Made by a program: the position numbers and the translations under genes | From: Salinirubellus litoreus | GTDB taxonomy: Archaea; Halobacteriota; Halobacteria; Halobacteriales; Haloarculaceae | NCBI RefSeq assembly: GCF_037335815.1 | Contig: NZ_CP147841.1 | Location: 496,001-560,000 of the forward strand | Reading direction: 5' to 3' | DNA length: 64,000 bases | Notes under the pieces: model-generated | What the model was told of the DNA's origin: nothing | Databases searched by the model: none | The model's input: only the letters and a program-made list of their open reading frames with translations | Part shown: in pieces, positions 7,707-16,811 of the stretch | How positions within the stretch are numbered: the first letter of the stretch is position 1 | How the letters are laid out: each line of letters starts with the position of its first letter

Positions 7707-10025
7707 TCAGTCCTCGGTCGTGTACTCCCGGTCGTGGCCGAACGGCGAGAACGGGCGGCCCCCGCCTTCGAAGAACTTCCCGAAGAACTCGACGTACTCG
7801 AGCCTGACCGCCTGCAGACCGGCACTCGTGATGCCGAGCACCAGCACGAGCACGTGCCCGAGCACCAGCACGACGATCCCGAGCAGGGCGGCGAGCGCGC
7901 CCGAGTGGACGAGCCCGGGGAACATGACGTTGACGACCTCGTAGCCGTGGAACATCACCGTCTCCCCTGCTGCGGGAGCCTCCGGCATCCCGCCGGTTCC
8001 GAAGTGCCAGGCCTCGACCGTCTCGCCGCCGTGGGTCTCCTCGGTGACGTACACCCCGAAGAACAGGAGGTTGACCACGAACGCCATCCCGGCCTTCGCC
8101 AGCAGCACCGCCGCCAGCCGGGTGTACGACAGGACGTTCACGAGCACGTTGAGGAACTCGACTCCCTCGATCGGCTCGCCGTACACCAGCATCACCAGCC
8201 CCACGAAGAACAGGGCGAGAGCCACGAACCCGACGACCTCGGGGAAGCCGGCGAAGCCGAACTCGAACGGATGACCGTTGAAGACGCTGTCGGAGCCGTA
8301 GAGCAGGCCGGGGGCCGCGCCAGTCGGTGGCGCACCGGCGAAGATCCAGGTCCACAGCCCGAACATCATCAGCAGCCACGAACCGCTCTCGAGCATCGCA
8401 TCGCCGAAGCCGTGGCTCAGGTTCTCGTAGAAGTCGAAGATCCACCCGATCGTCAGGTGGACGACGCCGGCGAGCAGGCTGATGACCAGCCAGCCGAGCG
8501 CGTAGTCGCTGTACTCGGGCGAGAGCCCCTTGTGCAGCGGCGGTGAGCCGCCGAAGAGGATCTCGCCGAGCTCGTGCAGGCCGAAGAACTCGCCGTAGAG
8601 GATGCCGAACAGCATCGTGAACCCGCCCGCCCAGAGGCCGATGCCGCCGAGCGCGCGGATCACGTCGCTCTCGAACCGCGAGTACAGCACGTAGCCCAGC
8701 GCGACGTAGATGAGCCCGTAACCCAGGTCGCCGATCATGAACCCGAAGAACAGCGGGAAGGTGAGGAACAGGATCACCGTCGGGTCCAGTTCGGAGTACT
8801 TCGGCCGGTTGATGATCTCCACGAGCGCCTCGAACGGCTTGGCCGGCCCGGGGTTGTCCTGGATGACCGGCGGTTCGCCGCCGCTCATCGGGCGGTCGGA
8901 CCCGTGACCGCCGTCGGATCGCAGATCCGACGTGGATCGCCTCGCTTCGCTCGTGCGGCCGCCGTCCGAACGGAGATCCGTCGATTTCCCGCCGTCCGCG
9001 GCCGTCGGCTCGCCGCCGGGGTGGTCGCCGCCGACCTCCTCGCGGCTGGTGTGGTGGCCCTCGCCGTCGTAGTCCGCGCGTTCGAGCTCCTCGACCTCGA
9101 CGTGGTCGCCGACCGCGTCCTGGAGCCCCTCGACGAGGTCCACGAACCGTTCGGTGGGGATCCAGCCCTCGGCGACGAACGCGTTCTCGGTCGTGGCAAA
9201 GGAGAGGGGTGCCTCGCGCTTCTGGACCTCGATGGCGAGCTGTTCCTCGGCCGCGAGCAGGAAGCTCGACGCCTCGACGCGGACCTCCTCTAGCTGTCCC
9301 TCGACGTTCGAGCGCTTCGACTCGAGCTCGCGTCGGCGCTGTTCGAGCGCGTCGACGTACGCGGCCGGGTCGACGGCGTCGCCGTCGCCGACCTGGCGGA
9401 CCGTCTCGACGTCCGGGATCTCGACGGCGGAGAACCGCGCGCTGACGAGCGCGTCCGAGAGGTCGACCGCGGGGTAGGCGAACACGGCGAGGGCGTCCGA
9501 GTCCCCGTCGCCGGTGAACACCTGGTACTGCCCGACCTCGGACAGATGGGCCAGCTCGCGCCGGACCGTCGACTCGTCGCCCTCGCCGACGGCGACCGAG
9601 AGGTTGTCGTAGCCCGACAGCAGGTCGAGGTCGATGCCGAGTTCGACGAACGGCTCGACGGCGTCGATCCGCTCCTCGACCGACCGGAGCTCGTCGGTGA
9701 TCTCGTCGCGCCGGTCGTCGAGCTCGTTGACCCGCTGGCGCACGTCCTCGAGTTCGGTCTCGAGCTCCTCGTCGGAGACGATGCGGGCCGGTCCGGCGTC
9801 CTCCTCGTCGACGTCGAGGATGGACTTCAGCGACCGGACGGTCACGAGCTTCTCGGCGGCCTGGTCGGCTCCCCGGATCGGATCGCCGGGGGCGAACCCC
9901 TCCCAGCCGCCGTCGTAGTCGGTCACGTCGACGACGTTGAGGTCGTGGACCGCCTCGATCGCGTCGTCCATCACGCGCTTGGATCCCGTCACCGAGACCC
10001 GGGACATTCGCTCAGGTCTGAGCAT
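7707..10025 (-). CDS. atpI: A-type ATP synthase subunit I
   Basis: 772 aa starting MLRPERMSRVSVTGSKRVMD. The cytoplasmic N-terminal half contains a long coiled coil. The C-terminal half has about seven to eight membrane helices, including FGFMIGDLGYGLIYVALGY and a segment around the conserved Arg (NVLSYTRLAAVLLAKAGM). It is the stator a subunit that forms the ion half-channels. Between the two halves (nt about 8885-9000) is a Ser/Gly/Asp-rich linker with two copies of DLRSDGG that looks like an inserted repeat. It overlaps the end of atpH. Confidence 0.96.
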   Translation of the reverse strand: MLRPERMSRVSVTGSKRVMDDAIEAVHDLNVVDVTDYDGGWEGFAPGDPIRGADQAAEKLVTVRSLKSILDVDEEDAGPARIVSDEELETELEDVRQRVNELDDRRDEITDELRSVEERIDAVEPFVELGIDLDLLSGYDNLSVAVGEGDESTVRRELAHLSEVGQYQVFTGDGDSDALAVFAYPAVDLSDALVSARFSAVEIPDVETVRQVGDGDAVDPAAYVDALEQRRRELESKRSNVEGQLEEVRVEASSFLLAAEEQLAIEVQKREAPLSFATTENAFVAEGWIPTERFVDLVEGLQDAVGDHVEVEELERADYDGEGHHTSREEVGGDHPGGEPTAADGGKSTDLRSDGGRTSEARRSTSDLRSDGGHGSDRPMSGGEPPVIQDNPGPAKPFEALVEIINRPKYSELDPTVILFLTFPLFFGFMIGDLGYGLIYVALGYVLYSRFESDVIRALGGIGLWAGGFTMLFGILYGEFFGLHELGEILFGGSPPLHKGLSPEYSDYALGWLVISLLAGVVHLTIGWIFDFYENLSHGFGDAMLESGSWLLMMFGLWTWIFAGAPPTGAAPGLLYGSDSVFNGHPFEFGFAGFPEVVGFVALALFFVGLVMLVYGEPIEGVEFLNVLVNVLSYTRLAAVLLAKAGMAFVVNLLFFGVYVTEETHGGETVEAWHFGTGGMPEAPAAGETVMFHGYEVVNVMFPGLVHSGALAALLGIVVLVLGHVLVLVLGITSAGLQAVRLEYVEFFGKFFEGGGRPFSPFGHDREYTTED
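8885..9000 (-). repeat. Low-complexity repeat insert inside atpI
   Basis: The coding strand carries two inverted/direct variants of a ggatcyscgwtcsgacggc-like unit around a cgagcgaagcgagg core, translated as two DLRSDGG copies separated by a Ser/Arg linker. It lies in the hydrophilic linker between the soluble and membrane halves of subunit I, where length changes should be tolerated. The cgagcgaagcgag core is also seen in the non-coding repeat block at 22736-22752. Confidence 0.6.
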
Positions 10026-10344
10026 GCACCGCCTCCTCGAAGAGGTCCACCACGTACTCGACCACCTCGTCGGTCCGCTCGCCGGCGCTCTCCTCGAGCG
10101 CCTCGCGCTCGGCCTCCCCCTCGGCGAGGACGGCCTCCTGTTCCCGTTCGATCTCCGCCCGCGCCTCGGCCAGGCGCTCCTCGCGCATCCCCTCGGCCTC
10201 CTCGCGGGCCTGCTGGCGGATGCGCTCGGCCTCCTCGCGGGCCTCTGCGATGCGTTCCTCCCGGTCGGACTCGGCCTGGGCCACGATCTCGTCGGCCTCG
10301 GCCTCCGCCTCCTGTATCCGGTTCAGAACCTCTGGCCTCGCCAT
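10012..10344 (-). CDS. atpH: A-type ATP synthase subunit H
   Basis: 110 aa, almost entirely a charged coiled coil (MARPEVLNRIQEAEAEADEI), the usual size for subunit H, which forms the EH peripheral stalk. It is the first gene of the minus-strand operon H-I-K-E-C-F-A-B, and its 3' end overlaps atpI by 14 nt. Confidence 0.93.
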   Translation of the reverse strand: MARPEVLNRIQEAEAEADEIVAQAESDREERIAEAREEAERIRQQAREEAEGMREERLAEARAEIEREQEAVLAEGEAEREALEESAGERTDEVVEYVVDLFEEAVHAQT

Positions 10345-10373
10345 GTTCTAATCGTCCGACGTTTGCGTCCACC

Positions 10374-10384
10374 GCGTATATGGT
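10374..10384 (-). promoter_or_regulatory. Candidate promoter of the atp operon
   Basis: An AT-rich box (catatac on the minus strand, around 10377-10382) sits 33-38 nt before the atpH ATG in an otherwise GC-rich stretch, compatible with a haloarchaeal TATA element and a short leader. Based on position and composition only. Confidence 0.4.
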
Positions 10385-10539
10385 AGTTGCGAATCCGCGC
10401 GTGCCCGCCGGCCGGTCGGTGACACTGGAAGCGTGACCCCGGACGACGGCCCGATTCGCGTGCCCATCACCGGCCGACGCCGCCACGAACGGTGCCGAAT
10501 CCGGGGGTGTTATGCCCGGGGGACGACTACCCGCCGGTG

Positions 10540-11238
10540 ATGGGCATCCTCGAGAACAAGGCGCGGGCACGCCTCTTCTACAGGTACCTCTCGAAGGTGT
10601 ACGACGAGGTGAACCCGTTCATCTGGAACGAGGAGATGCGCGATCGGGCCCTGGAGTGGTTCGACGTCGGCTCCGAGGACGTCGTCCTCGACGTCGGCTG
10701 CGGGACGGGGTTCGCCACCGAGGGGCTCCTCCAGCACACCGAGCACGTCCACGGCCTCGACCAGTCGGCTCACCAGCTCGAACGGGCGTTCTCGAAGTTC
10801 GGCAGGCACGGTCCCGTGAAGTTCTACCGCGGGGACGCCGAACGTCTGCCGTTCGGGGACGACACGTTCGACGCGCTCTGGTCCTCGGGATCGATCGAGT
10901 ACTGGCCGAACCCCGTGGCCGCCCTCCGGGAGTTCCGTCGGGTCGTGAAACCCGGCGGGACCGTGCTCGTCGTCGGGCCGGACTACCCCAGATCCACGCT
11001 GTTCCAGCGCCTCGCCGACGCGATCATGCTGTTCTACGACGAGGAGGAGGCCGACCGGATGTTCACGGAGGCCGGCTTCGAGACGTTCGAACACCACATC
11101 CAGCAGCGACGCCCGGGGAGCCCTCGGGCCATCACGACGGTCGCGACCGTCCCCAGGGGATCCGAGGACGGGCGCGGGGGCAAGGAGGCGGCCGAGACGG
11201 AGGCGACGGGGACGGCCGACGACCCCGTCGAGGTCTGA
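10540..11238 (+). CDS. Class I SAM-dependent methyltransferase (UbiE/MPBQ-type)
   Basis: 232 aa from ATG 10540. A TATA-like gttatg at about 10509-10514 supports this start as leaderless. Motif I is VVLDVGCGTGFATEG; the acidic post-I residue follows in VHGLDQS, motif II region is FDALWSSGSIEYWPNP, and KPGGTVLVVGP is the post-III strand. The closest style is the UbiE/menaquinone or methylphytyl-benzoquinone methyltransferase group, suggesting lipid-quinone methylation; the substrate is inference. The last 25 residues are a disordered Glu/Gly tail. The TGA stop overlaps the first base of a fold-back repeat. Confidence 0.85.
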   Translation: MGILENKARARLFYRYLSKVYDEVNPFIWNEEMRDRALEWFDVGSEDVVLDVGCGTGFATEGLLQHTEHVHGLDQSAHQLERAFSKFGRHGPVKFYRGDAERLPFGDDTFDALWSSGSIEYWPNPVAALREFRRVVKPGGTVLVVGPDYPRSTLFQRLADAIMLFYDEEEADRMFTEAGFETFEHHIQQRRPGSPRAITTVATVPRGSEDGRGGKEAAETEATGTADDPVEV

Positions 11239-11318
11239 TACGGATTGTTGTGGTCTTTTACCGGCGATCACGGACCCCGTTCGAGTGATCGCCGGTAAAT
11301 CGTTACAACAATCCGTAT
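11238..11318. repeat. Fold-back (double inverted repeat) element, MITE-like
   Basis: Two nested perfect inverted arms of 14 bp each: outer atacggattgttgt (11238-11251) with its complement at 11305-11318, and inner tttaccggcgatca (11257-11270) with its complement at 11286-11299, around a 15-nt loop. It is 81 bp in all and begins in the stop codon of the methyltransferase gene. The form fits a small non-autonomous transposon or a dispersed fold-back repeat; it may also act as a terminator between the convergent genes. No target duplication was identified. Confidence 0.75.
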
Positions 11319-11335
11319 GAGTCGTCGATCCGCAC

Positions 11336-11860
11336 TCACGCCCGGGCCGACAGCGTCGCCACTCGGCGGTCGCCGACCGAGACCTCGATCACCACCCGAT
11401 CACCGGGAGCGATCCCGGGCGCGTTCGTCGACGCGAGCCGCAGGCTCGCCCGCTCGCCGGCGCTCCAGTCCGGATCGGCGGCGACGTTGAACGGGCCGGT
11501 CGGACCGGCCCGGAACCCCCGCGCCGCGAAGAACGGGATCGGCGGCTGGTGGTCGAGTGGCGTCCCCGCCACGCGGACCCGGAGCGTGAGCCGGCGGGCG
11601 TCGAGCGGCGCGCCCGCACGGTGGACGAGCGTCAGCCGGTCGCCCCCGGGGTCGACGGAGAGCGACAGGGCAACCGGACCCCGGTCCCCGGCGACCTCGT
11701 CGGTCGTGTCGAGCGCGGTGACGGTGACCCCCGCCACGGCCGCGAGCACGACGGTCAGCGCGACCAGGAGGACTACCCCGAGGACGGGCGCGAGCGCTCG
11801 TCCGTCGGACGGTGGTCGGACGGCACGGGCGCGGGTCACGTGCCGGGGTGCCCCCGGCAT
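11336..11860 (-). CDS. Archaeal type IV pilin-like secreted protein
   Basis: 174 aa. After a basic leader comes GRALAPVLGVVLLVALTVV, the class III (prepilin-type) signal of archaeal pilins: short N-terminus, charged residue, then a hydrophobic helix for assembly. The remainder is a beta-rich extracellular domain with no Cys. It starts 12 nt after the preceding minus-strand gene (11873-13213), so probably the same operon. Role in a pilus or as a minor pilin is inference. Confidence 0.75.
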   Translation of the reverse strand: MPGAPRHVTRARAVRPPSDGRALAPVLGVVLLVALTVVLAAVAGVTVTALDTTDEVAGDRGPVALSLSVDPGGDRLTLVHRAGAPLDARRLTLRVRVAGTPLDHQPPIPFFAARGFRAGPTGPFNVAADPDWSAGERASLRLASTNAPGIAPGDRVVIEVSVGDRRVATLSARA

Positions 11861-11872
11861 GGTACGTAAATC

Positions 11873-13213
11873 TCAGGTCGTGCGTTCGGGGAGCAGCGGA
11901 CCGACGGTGACGTTACCCTGGCCCTCGGCCCCCACGGCCACGGTGTACGCCTCGCGCGGGGCGATGGTCCAGAGCTGGCCGTCCGACCCGGTCGTTCCGA
12001 CCCGCGCACCGTCGACGAACACGGTCGCGTCGACCGGTTCGCCGGTCGCGTTCGAGCGGGCGTCGACCGATAGCGGACCGCCCCCGTGGGTCCGATTGAC
12101 CGCGACGGAGAGCCCCGCCGAGCGGTTCACGACCGGCTCCCCGGTCGGGATCTCCGAGAGGTCCTTGAACTGCACTTCCCTGAACACCTCGCCCGTGGCC
12201 CCGTCGATGTAGACGACGAGGTCACCCTGGGTCGCGGTGCCGTGAGGGTGGTCGACGGTTACCGAGTAGACCCCCGCGCGGTACAGGTACGGCTCGCCGG
12301 TCCGCAGCCCGGTCGAGGTCGGACCCGCGTTCTCGAACGTCCAGGGGTAGAGCTCGCTCGCCCGCTCCCGGGCCGCCCCGAGGTCGTAGCCCCGGTCCGT
12401 GCGGAACCCGTCGGTCCCGTCGGAGTCCCTGGCGGAGGGAAGGTAGGCCTCACGGACGTACTGCCGGTTGAACTCCGAGCCGGTCACCGTCGCGAGGACG
12501 ACCCCCGTGTCCGACGTCTCGACGAACACCCGGATCGGGTCGCTCTCCCCGCGCATGGCGGCGGCGACCCGGTCCCGGACCGGTCCACGGAGGCCGACCA
12601 GTCGTGTCTTCATTTCGGCGATCCGGGCCGGTGACACCGGCGGGTCGCGCATCGAGTCGACGTGCTCGTACAGCTGCGTGAGCGACCGGGAGAGCTCGTC
12701 GGCGCGCGCGTCGACCGCGGCGAGCTCCCGGAGGTACGTCCCGGCGCTCATCTCGCCACCGTTGAACGCGGCCAGCGCCCGACGATCGCGGCGTTCGACG
12801 GCCGTAACGCGGTTCTCGAGGCGCGCGAGGGCGACCTCGACGGCGGCCTCGCGTTCGACCGTCGTCCCCGCGGCCGTGAACGACTCGACGAGCGTGAGAT
12901 ACGAGTATCGACCCTCGATCTCGGCCCGGTCGACCGTGGCCGCCCCCGCCGCGTCGATGTGCGCCGACGCGAACTCGGTTCGTTCGATCTCGGAGACGGG
13001 GATGGCGAGGTACCCAGTGGTGTTCCGCTGGCCGGTGATCGGCAGGCCGGTGGCGTTCAGACGCGACGCGGAGTCGTTCCCGGTCTGGGTGACCGGAGCG
13101 GTCGCCGGGATCGACGACGAGGCTCCGGCGTCGAGCGGGAGGGCGGCCGCCGGCGAGAGGACGAGGAGGAGGGCGAACGTGACCGCGAGTGCGGCCGTGC
13201 GAGGACCGTCCAT
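11873..13213 (-). CDS. Secreted haloarchaeal protein, PepSY-like region (DUF7096-like)
   Basis: 446 aa. Signal peptide at 1-25 (TAALAVTFALLLVLSPAAA). A helical, possibly coiled region at about 80-200 is rich in AALARLENRVTAVERRDRR-type heptads. A segment around 330-370 (YRAGVYSVTVDHPHGTATQ then DGATGEVFREVQF) resembles a PepSY fold. A carboxypeptidase-regulatory-like beta domain ends the protein. It is divergent from the membrane-tethered winged-helix gene at 13376, a neighbour pairing that suggests an envelope sensor and partner. The domain name is from memory; function is unknown. Confidence 0.7.
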   Translation of the reverse strand: MDGPRTAALAVTFALLLVLSPAAALPLDAGASSSIPATAPVTQTGNDSASRLNATGLPITGQRNTTGYLAIPVSEIERTEFASAHIDAAGAATVDRAEIEGRYSYLTLVESFTAAGTTVEREAAVEVALARLENRVTAVERRDRRALAAFNGGEMSAGTYLRELAAVDARADELSRSLTQLYEHVDSMRDPPVSPARIAEMKTRLVGLRGPVRDRVAAAMRGESDPIRVFVETSDTGVVLATVTGSEFNRQYVREAYLPSARDSDGTDGFRTDRGYDLGAARERASELYPWTFENAGPTSTGLRTGEPYLYRAGVYSVTVDHPHGTATQGDLVVYIDGATGEVFREVQFKDLSEIPTGEPVVNRSAGLSVAVNRTHGGGPLSVDARSNATGEPVDATVFVDGARVGTTGSDGQLWTIAPREAYTVAVGAEGQGNVTVGPLLPERTT

Positions 13214-13375
13214 GATCGTGGATAGGTGTCCCGAACCAAAAGTCCGTCCGTCGGGACCGGTGACGAGAGTGAGGGAGAGAGAGCCCGCAGACGCCGCGTA
13301 GACCGCCGAATCCGGCGAGAGACGCGCCGTTCACTCATGGAAAGCGTTTTGCCCCGCGAACGTGAGCCTTCCGAC

Positions 13376-14575
13376 ATGCGGTTCGGGCCGCCCTCCACGC
13401 TCCTGCTGGTCCTCGCGCTCCTCCTCGCGCTCGCTGGTCCGGCCGGCGTCGCGGCGGGTGCGCCAGCCACCGCCCCCGAACCCGAGCATCCCCGCCTCCA
13501 GTCCGGTGCGGTCGAGCCGAACGAGACCGTCCTCGAGCTGACCGTCGACGCCGACGGCGACGCCCGCTGGACGGTGACCCACTCGTTCGACCTCGCGGAC
13601 GCGAACGACACGCGGGCGTTCGACCGCCTCGCCGAGGAGTTCGAGCGCGGCGAGGTCGGCGGGCGCTACCTCGCGACGATGGAGCGGGCCCGCGAGGCCG
13701 CGAGCGAGACGACCGGTCGGGAGATGGCGATCCGGAATGTGAGTCGGGAGGCGACGGTCGTCAACGGCACCGGCCGGCTGACGACCACGTTAACCTGGAC
13801 CTCGTTCGCGCGGGCGAGCGGCGACACCCTCCGGATCGGGGACGCGTTCGGGCTCCCGTACGGGAGCTGGCTCCCCGGGCTGGCGTCGGACGAACGGCTC
13901 GTCGTCACCCCGCCGGACGGCTACCGGATCGACAGCGCGCCCTCGGCGGACTCGTTCCGGAACGGCTCGCTCGTCTGGGAGGGCCCGACCGAGTTCGAGT
14001 CGGGCTACCTCTCCATCACCTATCGGGAGGTGACGGCTCCGCCGAGCCCCCAGGGCGGGACCAACGGGACGGAGACGCCGCTCCCCGGGCTCTTCGAGGA
14101 GTGGCTCCTCCCCGTCGTCGGTGGGGCGTTCGCGCTCGGCCTCCTGGCGCTCGTCGCCTACCTGTTCCTCCGCGAGGAGGGACCGCCGGACCCGGCCGTC
14201 GAGATGAACGGCGGGGTCGACGACGATGGAACCGAATCGAGCGACGCGGAGCCGGACGGGACGGTCGAGCCCGCCGAGCCGGTCGAGCCCGGGGGCGGAG
14301 CCGATCCGGATTCGGGTTCGGAGCCGGCCGACGAGGACGAAGGGGACGTCGACCCGGAACTCCTCTCCGACGAGGAACGGGTCGAACGGCTGCTCGAGCG
14401 GAACGGCGGACGGATGAAACAGGCGAACATCGTCCAGGAGACCAACTGGTCGAACGCGAAGGTCTCACAGCTGCTCTCCTCGATGGACGAGGAGGGCCGC
14501 ATCGACAAGCTCCGGATCGGGCGCGAGAACCTCATCACCCTCCCGGGCGAGGAGCCCGGCGAGTTCACCGAGTAG
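13376..14575 (+). CDS. Membrane-tethered winged-helix regulator with extracellular domain
   Basis: 399 aa from ATG 13376; an AT-rich gcgttttgcc box 26-33 nt upstream supports it, and the longer frame upstream is low complexity. Order: signal peptide (1-28), extracytoplasmic beta domain (about 35-235), TM helix VVGGAFALGLLALVAYLFLR (about 250), acidic linker (about 275-325), and C-terminal wHTH (LLSDEERVERLLERNGGRM to the end) with a MarR-like layout. Thus the DNA-binding domain is cytoplasmic and the sensor is outside, giving one-component transmembrane signalling. Divergent to a secreted protein gene. Confidence 0.8.
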   Translation: MRFGPPSTLLLVLALLLALAGPAGVAAGAPATAPEPEHPRLQSGAVEPNETVLELTVDADGDARWTVTHSFDLADANDTRAFDRLAEEFERGEVGGRYLATMERAREAASETTGREMAIRNVSREATVVNGTGRLTTTLTWTSFARASGDTLRIGDAFGLPYGSWLPGLASDERLVVTPPDGYRIDSAPSADSFRNGSLVWEGPTEFESGYLSITYREVTAPPSPQGGTNGTETPLPGLFEEWLLPVVGGAFALGLLALVAYLFLREEGPPDPAVEMNGGVDDDGTESSDAEPDGTVEPAEPVEPGGGADPDSGSEPADEDEGDVDPELLSDEERVERLLERNGGRMKQANIVQETNWSNAKVSQLLSSMDEEGRIDKLRIGRENLITLPGEEPGEFTE

Positions 14576-14712
14576 GGGGCCGTCCGGACGAGCCCCACCG
14601 GCCCCATCTGACGCAGGGGACGGTCTGCCTCTGCCGTGTCGTCCGCGGCGTGTCCGGCGAACGGGCCTCTCCTTCGCCGTCCGGTTCCGGCGAGAGCTGT
14701 CCCGTTCGGAAA

Positions 14713-14722
14713 CGCTTATCCG
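14713..14722 (+). promoter_or_regulatory. Promoter of etfBA
   Basis: cgcttatccg at 14713-14722 provides a TATA-like element about 35 nt before the etfB ATG, implying a very short leader of some 8-10 nt. No Shine-Dalgarno match is visible. Confidence 0.45.
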
Positions 14723-14754
14723 CCGACGAACGCGACGTGTGATCGACTACAGCC

Positions 14755-15540
14755 ATGAAGATACTCGTCACCGTGAAGGAGGTGGCGGAGGTCGAAGACG
14801 AGTTCGAGATCGACGGGCTCGACATCGACAGCCGCTACCTGGACTACGACCTCAACGAGTGGGACGACTACGCCGTCGAGGAGGCGGTCCGGATCTCCGA
14901 GGAGAGCGACGACGTGGAGGTCGTCACGGTCACCATCGGTCCCGAGCGGAGCGAGGAAACCATCCGGATGGCGCTGGCGAAGGGCGCGGACCGCGCGCTC
15001 CGGATCTGGGACGACGACGTCGAGGCCGCCGAGTTCCTCGACGTCCGCACGAAGGCCGAGATCCTCTCCACGGTCGTCGAGGAGGAGGACCCGGACCTCG
15101 TGCTCACGGGGGTCCAGTCGGGCGACGACGCCTACGGCGGGACCGGCGTCGCGCTCGCCGAACGGGTCGGCTACGAGTGGGCCGCCGTCGTCAACTCCCT
15201 CGACCTCGACGAGACCGCCCACGTCCACCGCGAACTCGAGGGGGGCATCGAGGAGCTGACCGACGTCGAGCTACCCGCCGTCCTGACCATCCAGACGGGT
15301 ATCAACGAGCCCCGCTACGCCAGCCTCCGGGGTATCCGCCAGGCACAGCGCAAGGAGCTCGACGTGAAGGGGCTCTCCGACCTCGGGTTCGACGCCGGCG
15401 TGCTCGAGACGCCCGTCGATCGCACCTCGATGTACGAGCCCGAGTCCGAGAGCGATGCCACCATCTGGGAGGGCTCGGCCGACGAGACGGCGAACGAGCT
15501 CGCCACGTTCCTCCGCGAGAAGGGGGTGGTCGAGGGATGA
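14755..15540 (+). CDS. etfB: Electron transfer flavoprotein subunit beta
   Basis: 261 aa starting MKILVTVKEVAEVEDEF. Signature region: VLTGVQSGDDAYGGTGVALA followed by AVVNSLDLD and PAVLTIQTGINEPRYASLRG. It is the small subunit of the FAD/AMP heterodimer that passes electrons from acyl-CoA dehydrogenase-type enzymes to the quinone pool. It overlaps etfA by the ATGA at 15537-15540, so the two are co-translated. Confidence 0.96.
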   Translation: MKILVTVKEVAEVEDEFEIDGLDIDSRYLDYDLNEWDDYAVEEAVRISEESDDVEVVTVTIGPERSEETIRMALAKGADRALRIWDDDVEAAEFLDVRTKAEILSTVVEEEDPDLVLTGVQSGDDAYGGTGVALAERVGYEWAAVVNSLDLDETAHVHRELEGGIEELTDVELPAVLTIQTGINEPRYASLRGIRQAQRKELDVKGLSDLGFDAGVLETPVDRTSMYEPESESDATIWEGSADETANELATFLREKGVVEG

Positions 15541-16508
15541 CCGACGTACTCGCCGTCACCGAGTCCCGACGGGGGACCCTCCGTGACGTCTCATACGAGA
15601 TGATCACGGCCGGCCGGGGGCTCGCGGACGACCTCGGCGGCGAGCTCCACCTGCTCGTTATCAACGGCGACGTCGGGACGTTCGCCGACGAGCTGAACCG
15701 CGAGGGCGTCGACGCCGTCCACACGGTCGACGCGGGCGAGGAGTTCAACCACGGCGTCTACACGCAGGCCATCGAGGCGGCCTACGGCGAACTCTCGCCG
15801 ACGGCGCTGCTGATGCCGAACACGGTCAACGGGCTCGACTACGCCCCGGCCGTCGCCGGCTCGCTCGACCTCCCGCTCGTGACCGACGTCGTCGGGTTCG
15901 ACACCGAGGACGGGATCGAGGTCACCCGCGAACAGTACGGCGGGAAGGTCGAGACCACCTACGGGATCGACGCCGACTCCTACGCCCTGACGATCCGTCC
16001 CGCCGAGTGGCCCCAGGCGGAGGGGACGGGCGACGCGACGGTCGAGGCGATGGACGTCGAGATCGACGAGTCGCGGATCGGGACGACCGTCAACGGCTTC
16101 GAGGAGGTCGCCGGCGGCGACGTCGACATCACCGAGGCGGACGTGCTCGTCTCCATCGGGCGCGGCATCGAGGACGAGGAGAACCTCCCGCTGGTCGAGG
16201 CACTCGCCGACACCCTCGACGCGACGCTGTCGTCCTCACGACCCATCGTCGACAACGGCTGGCTGCCGAAGAACCGTCAGGTCGGTCAGTCGGGCAAGGT
16301 CGTCACCCCAGACGTCTACATCGCCATCGGCATCTCCGGGGCGGTCCAGCACGTCGCCGGCATGAAGGGGAGCGACACGATCATCGCCATCAACAGCGAT
16401 CCGAACGCCCCCATCTTCGACCTCGCGGACTACGGCATCGTCGACGACCTGTTCGAGGTCGTCCCCGAACTCATCGAGGAGTTCGGCGGCGAGGCCCCCG
16501 AGGTCTGA
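15537..16508 (+). CDS. etfA: Electron transfer flavoprotein subunit alpha
   Basis: 323 aa. The C-terminal FAD domain shows SSRPIVDNGWLPKNRQVGQS, then VYIAIGISGAVQHVAGM and AINSDPNAPIFDLADYGIV, the classic EtfA signature. Its start is set by the 4-nt overlap with etfB. Compact archaeal form without a ferredoxin extension. No fixC/fixX follows here. Confidence 0.96.
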   Translation: MTDVLAVTESRRGTLRDVSYEMITAGRGLADDLGGELHLLVINGDVGTFADELNREGVDAVHTVDAGEEFNHGVYTQAIEAAYGELSPTALLMPNTVNGLDYAPAVAGSLDLPLVTDVVGFDTEDGIEVTREQYGGKVETTYGIDADSYALTIRPAEWPQAEGTGDATVEAMDVEIDESRIGTTVNGFEEVAGGDVDITEADVLVSIGRGIEDEENLPLVEALADTLDATLSSSRPIVDNGWLPKNRQVGQSGKVVTPDVYIAIGISGAVQHVAGMKGSDTIIAINSDPNAPIFDLADYGIVDDLFEVVPELIEEFGGEAPEV

Positions 16509-16811
16509 GTCCGATCCCCAGGACCTCCCATTCTCCACCCGTCGAGCCGTGGCTCACCCCGGCGGCGAAGGGCGGTACGGTCAGGGGAGGATGACACGCA
16601 GAGGGGACTCCCCCGGCCGCGAGTCGGCGAGCTGGGATCCCCGAACGCGGCTGTGGATCGCGGTGGGGAGAGAACCCGACAGCAGATTCGAGATCCGACC
16701 CGGCTCCCCGGAGCCCGGAGTCGTCCGTGAGCGACCCTCGGAATGCCCACGCCTTTTCGAGGTCGACCGCTTCCGTCACCTACTTGCCCGGACCGGCCGT
16801 CTATTTAAGCG
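16509..16811. other. Gene-free spacer (303 bp)
   Basis: Between etfA and the isoprenyl diphosphate synthase gene. No convincing coding frame. A tatttaag box lies only 6-9 nt before the ATG at 16812, too close to serve that start in the leaderless geometry; an AT-poorer gccttttcg box lies further up at about 16752. Confidence 0.5.

Noticed and set aside
16798..16811. tatttaag just before the isoprenyl synthase ATG as its promoter
   Set aside because: It is only 6-9 nt from the start codon, too close for transcription to begin at or before the ATG.
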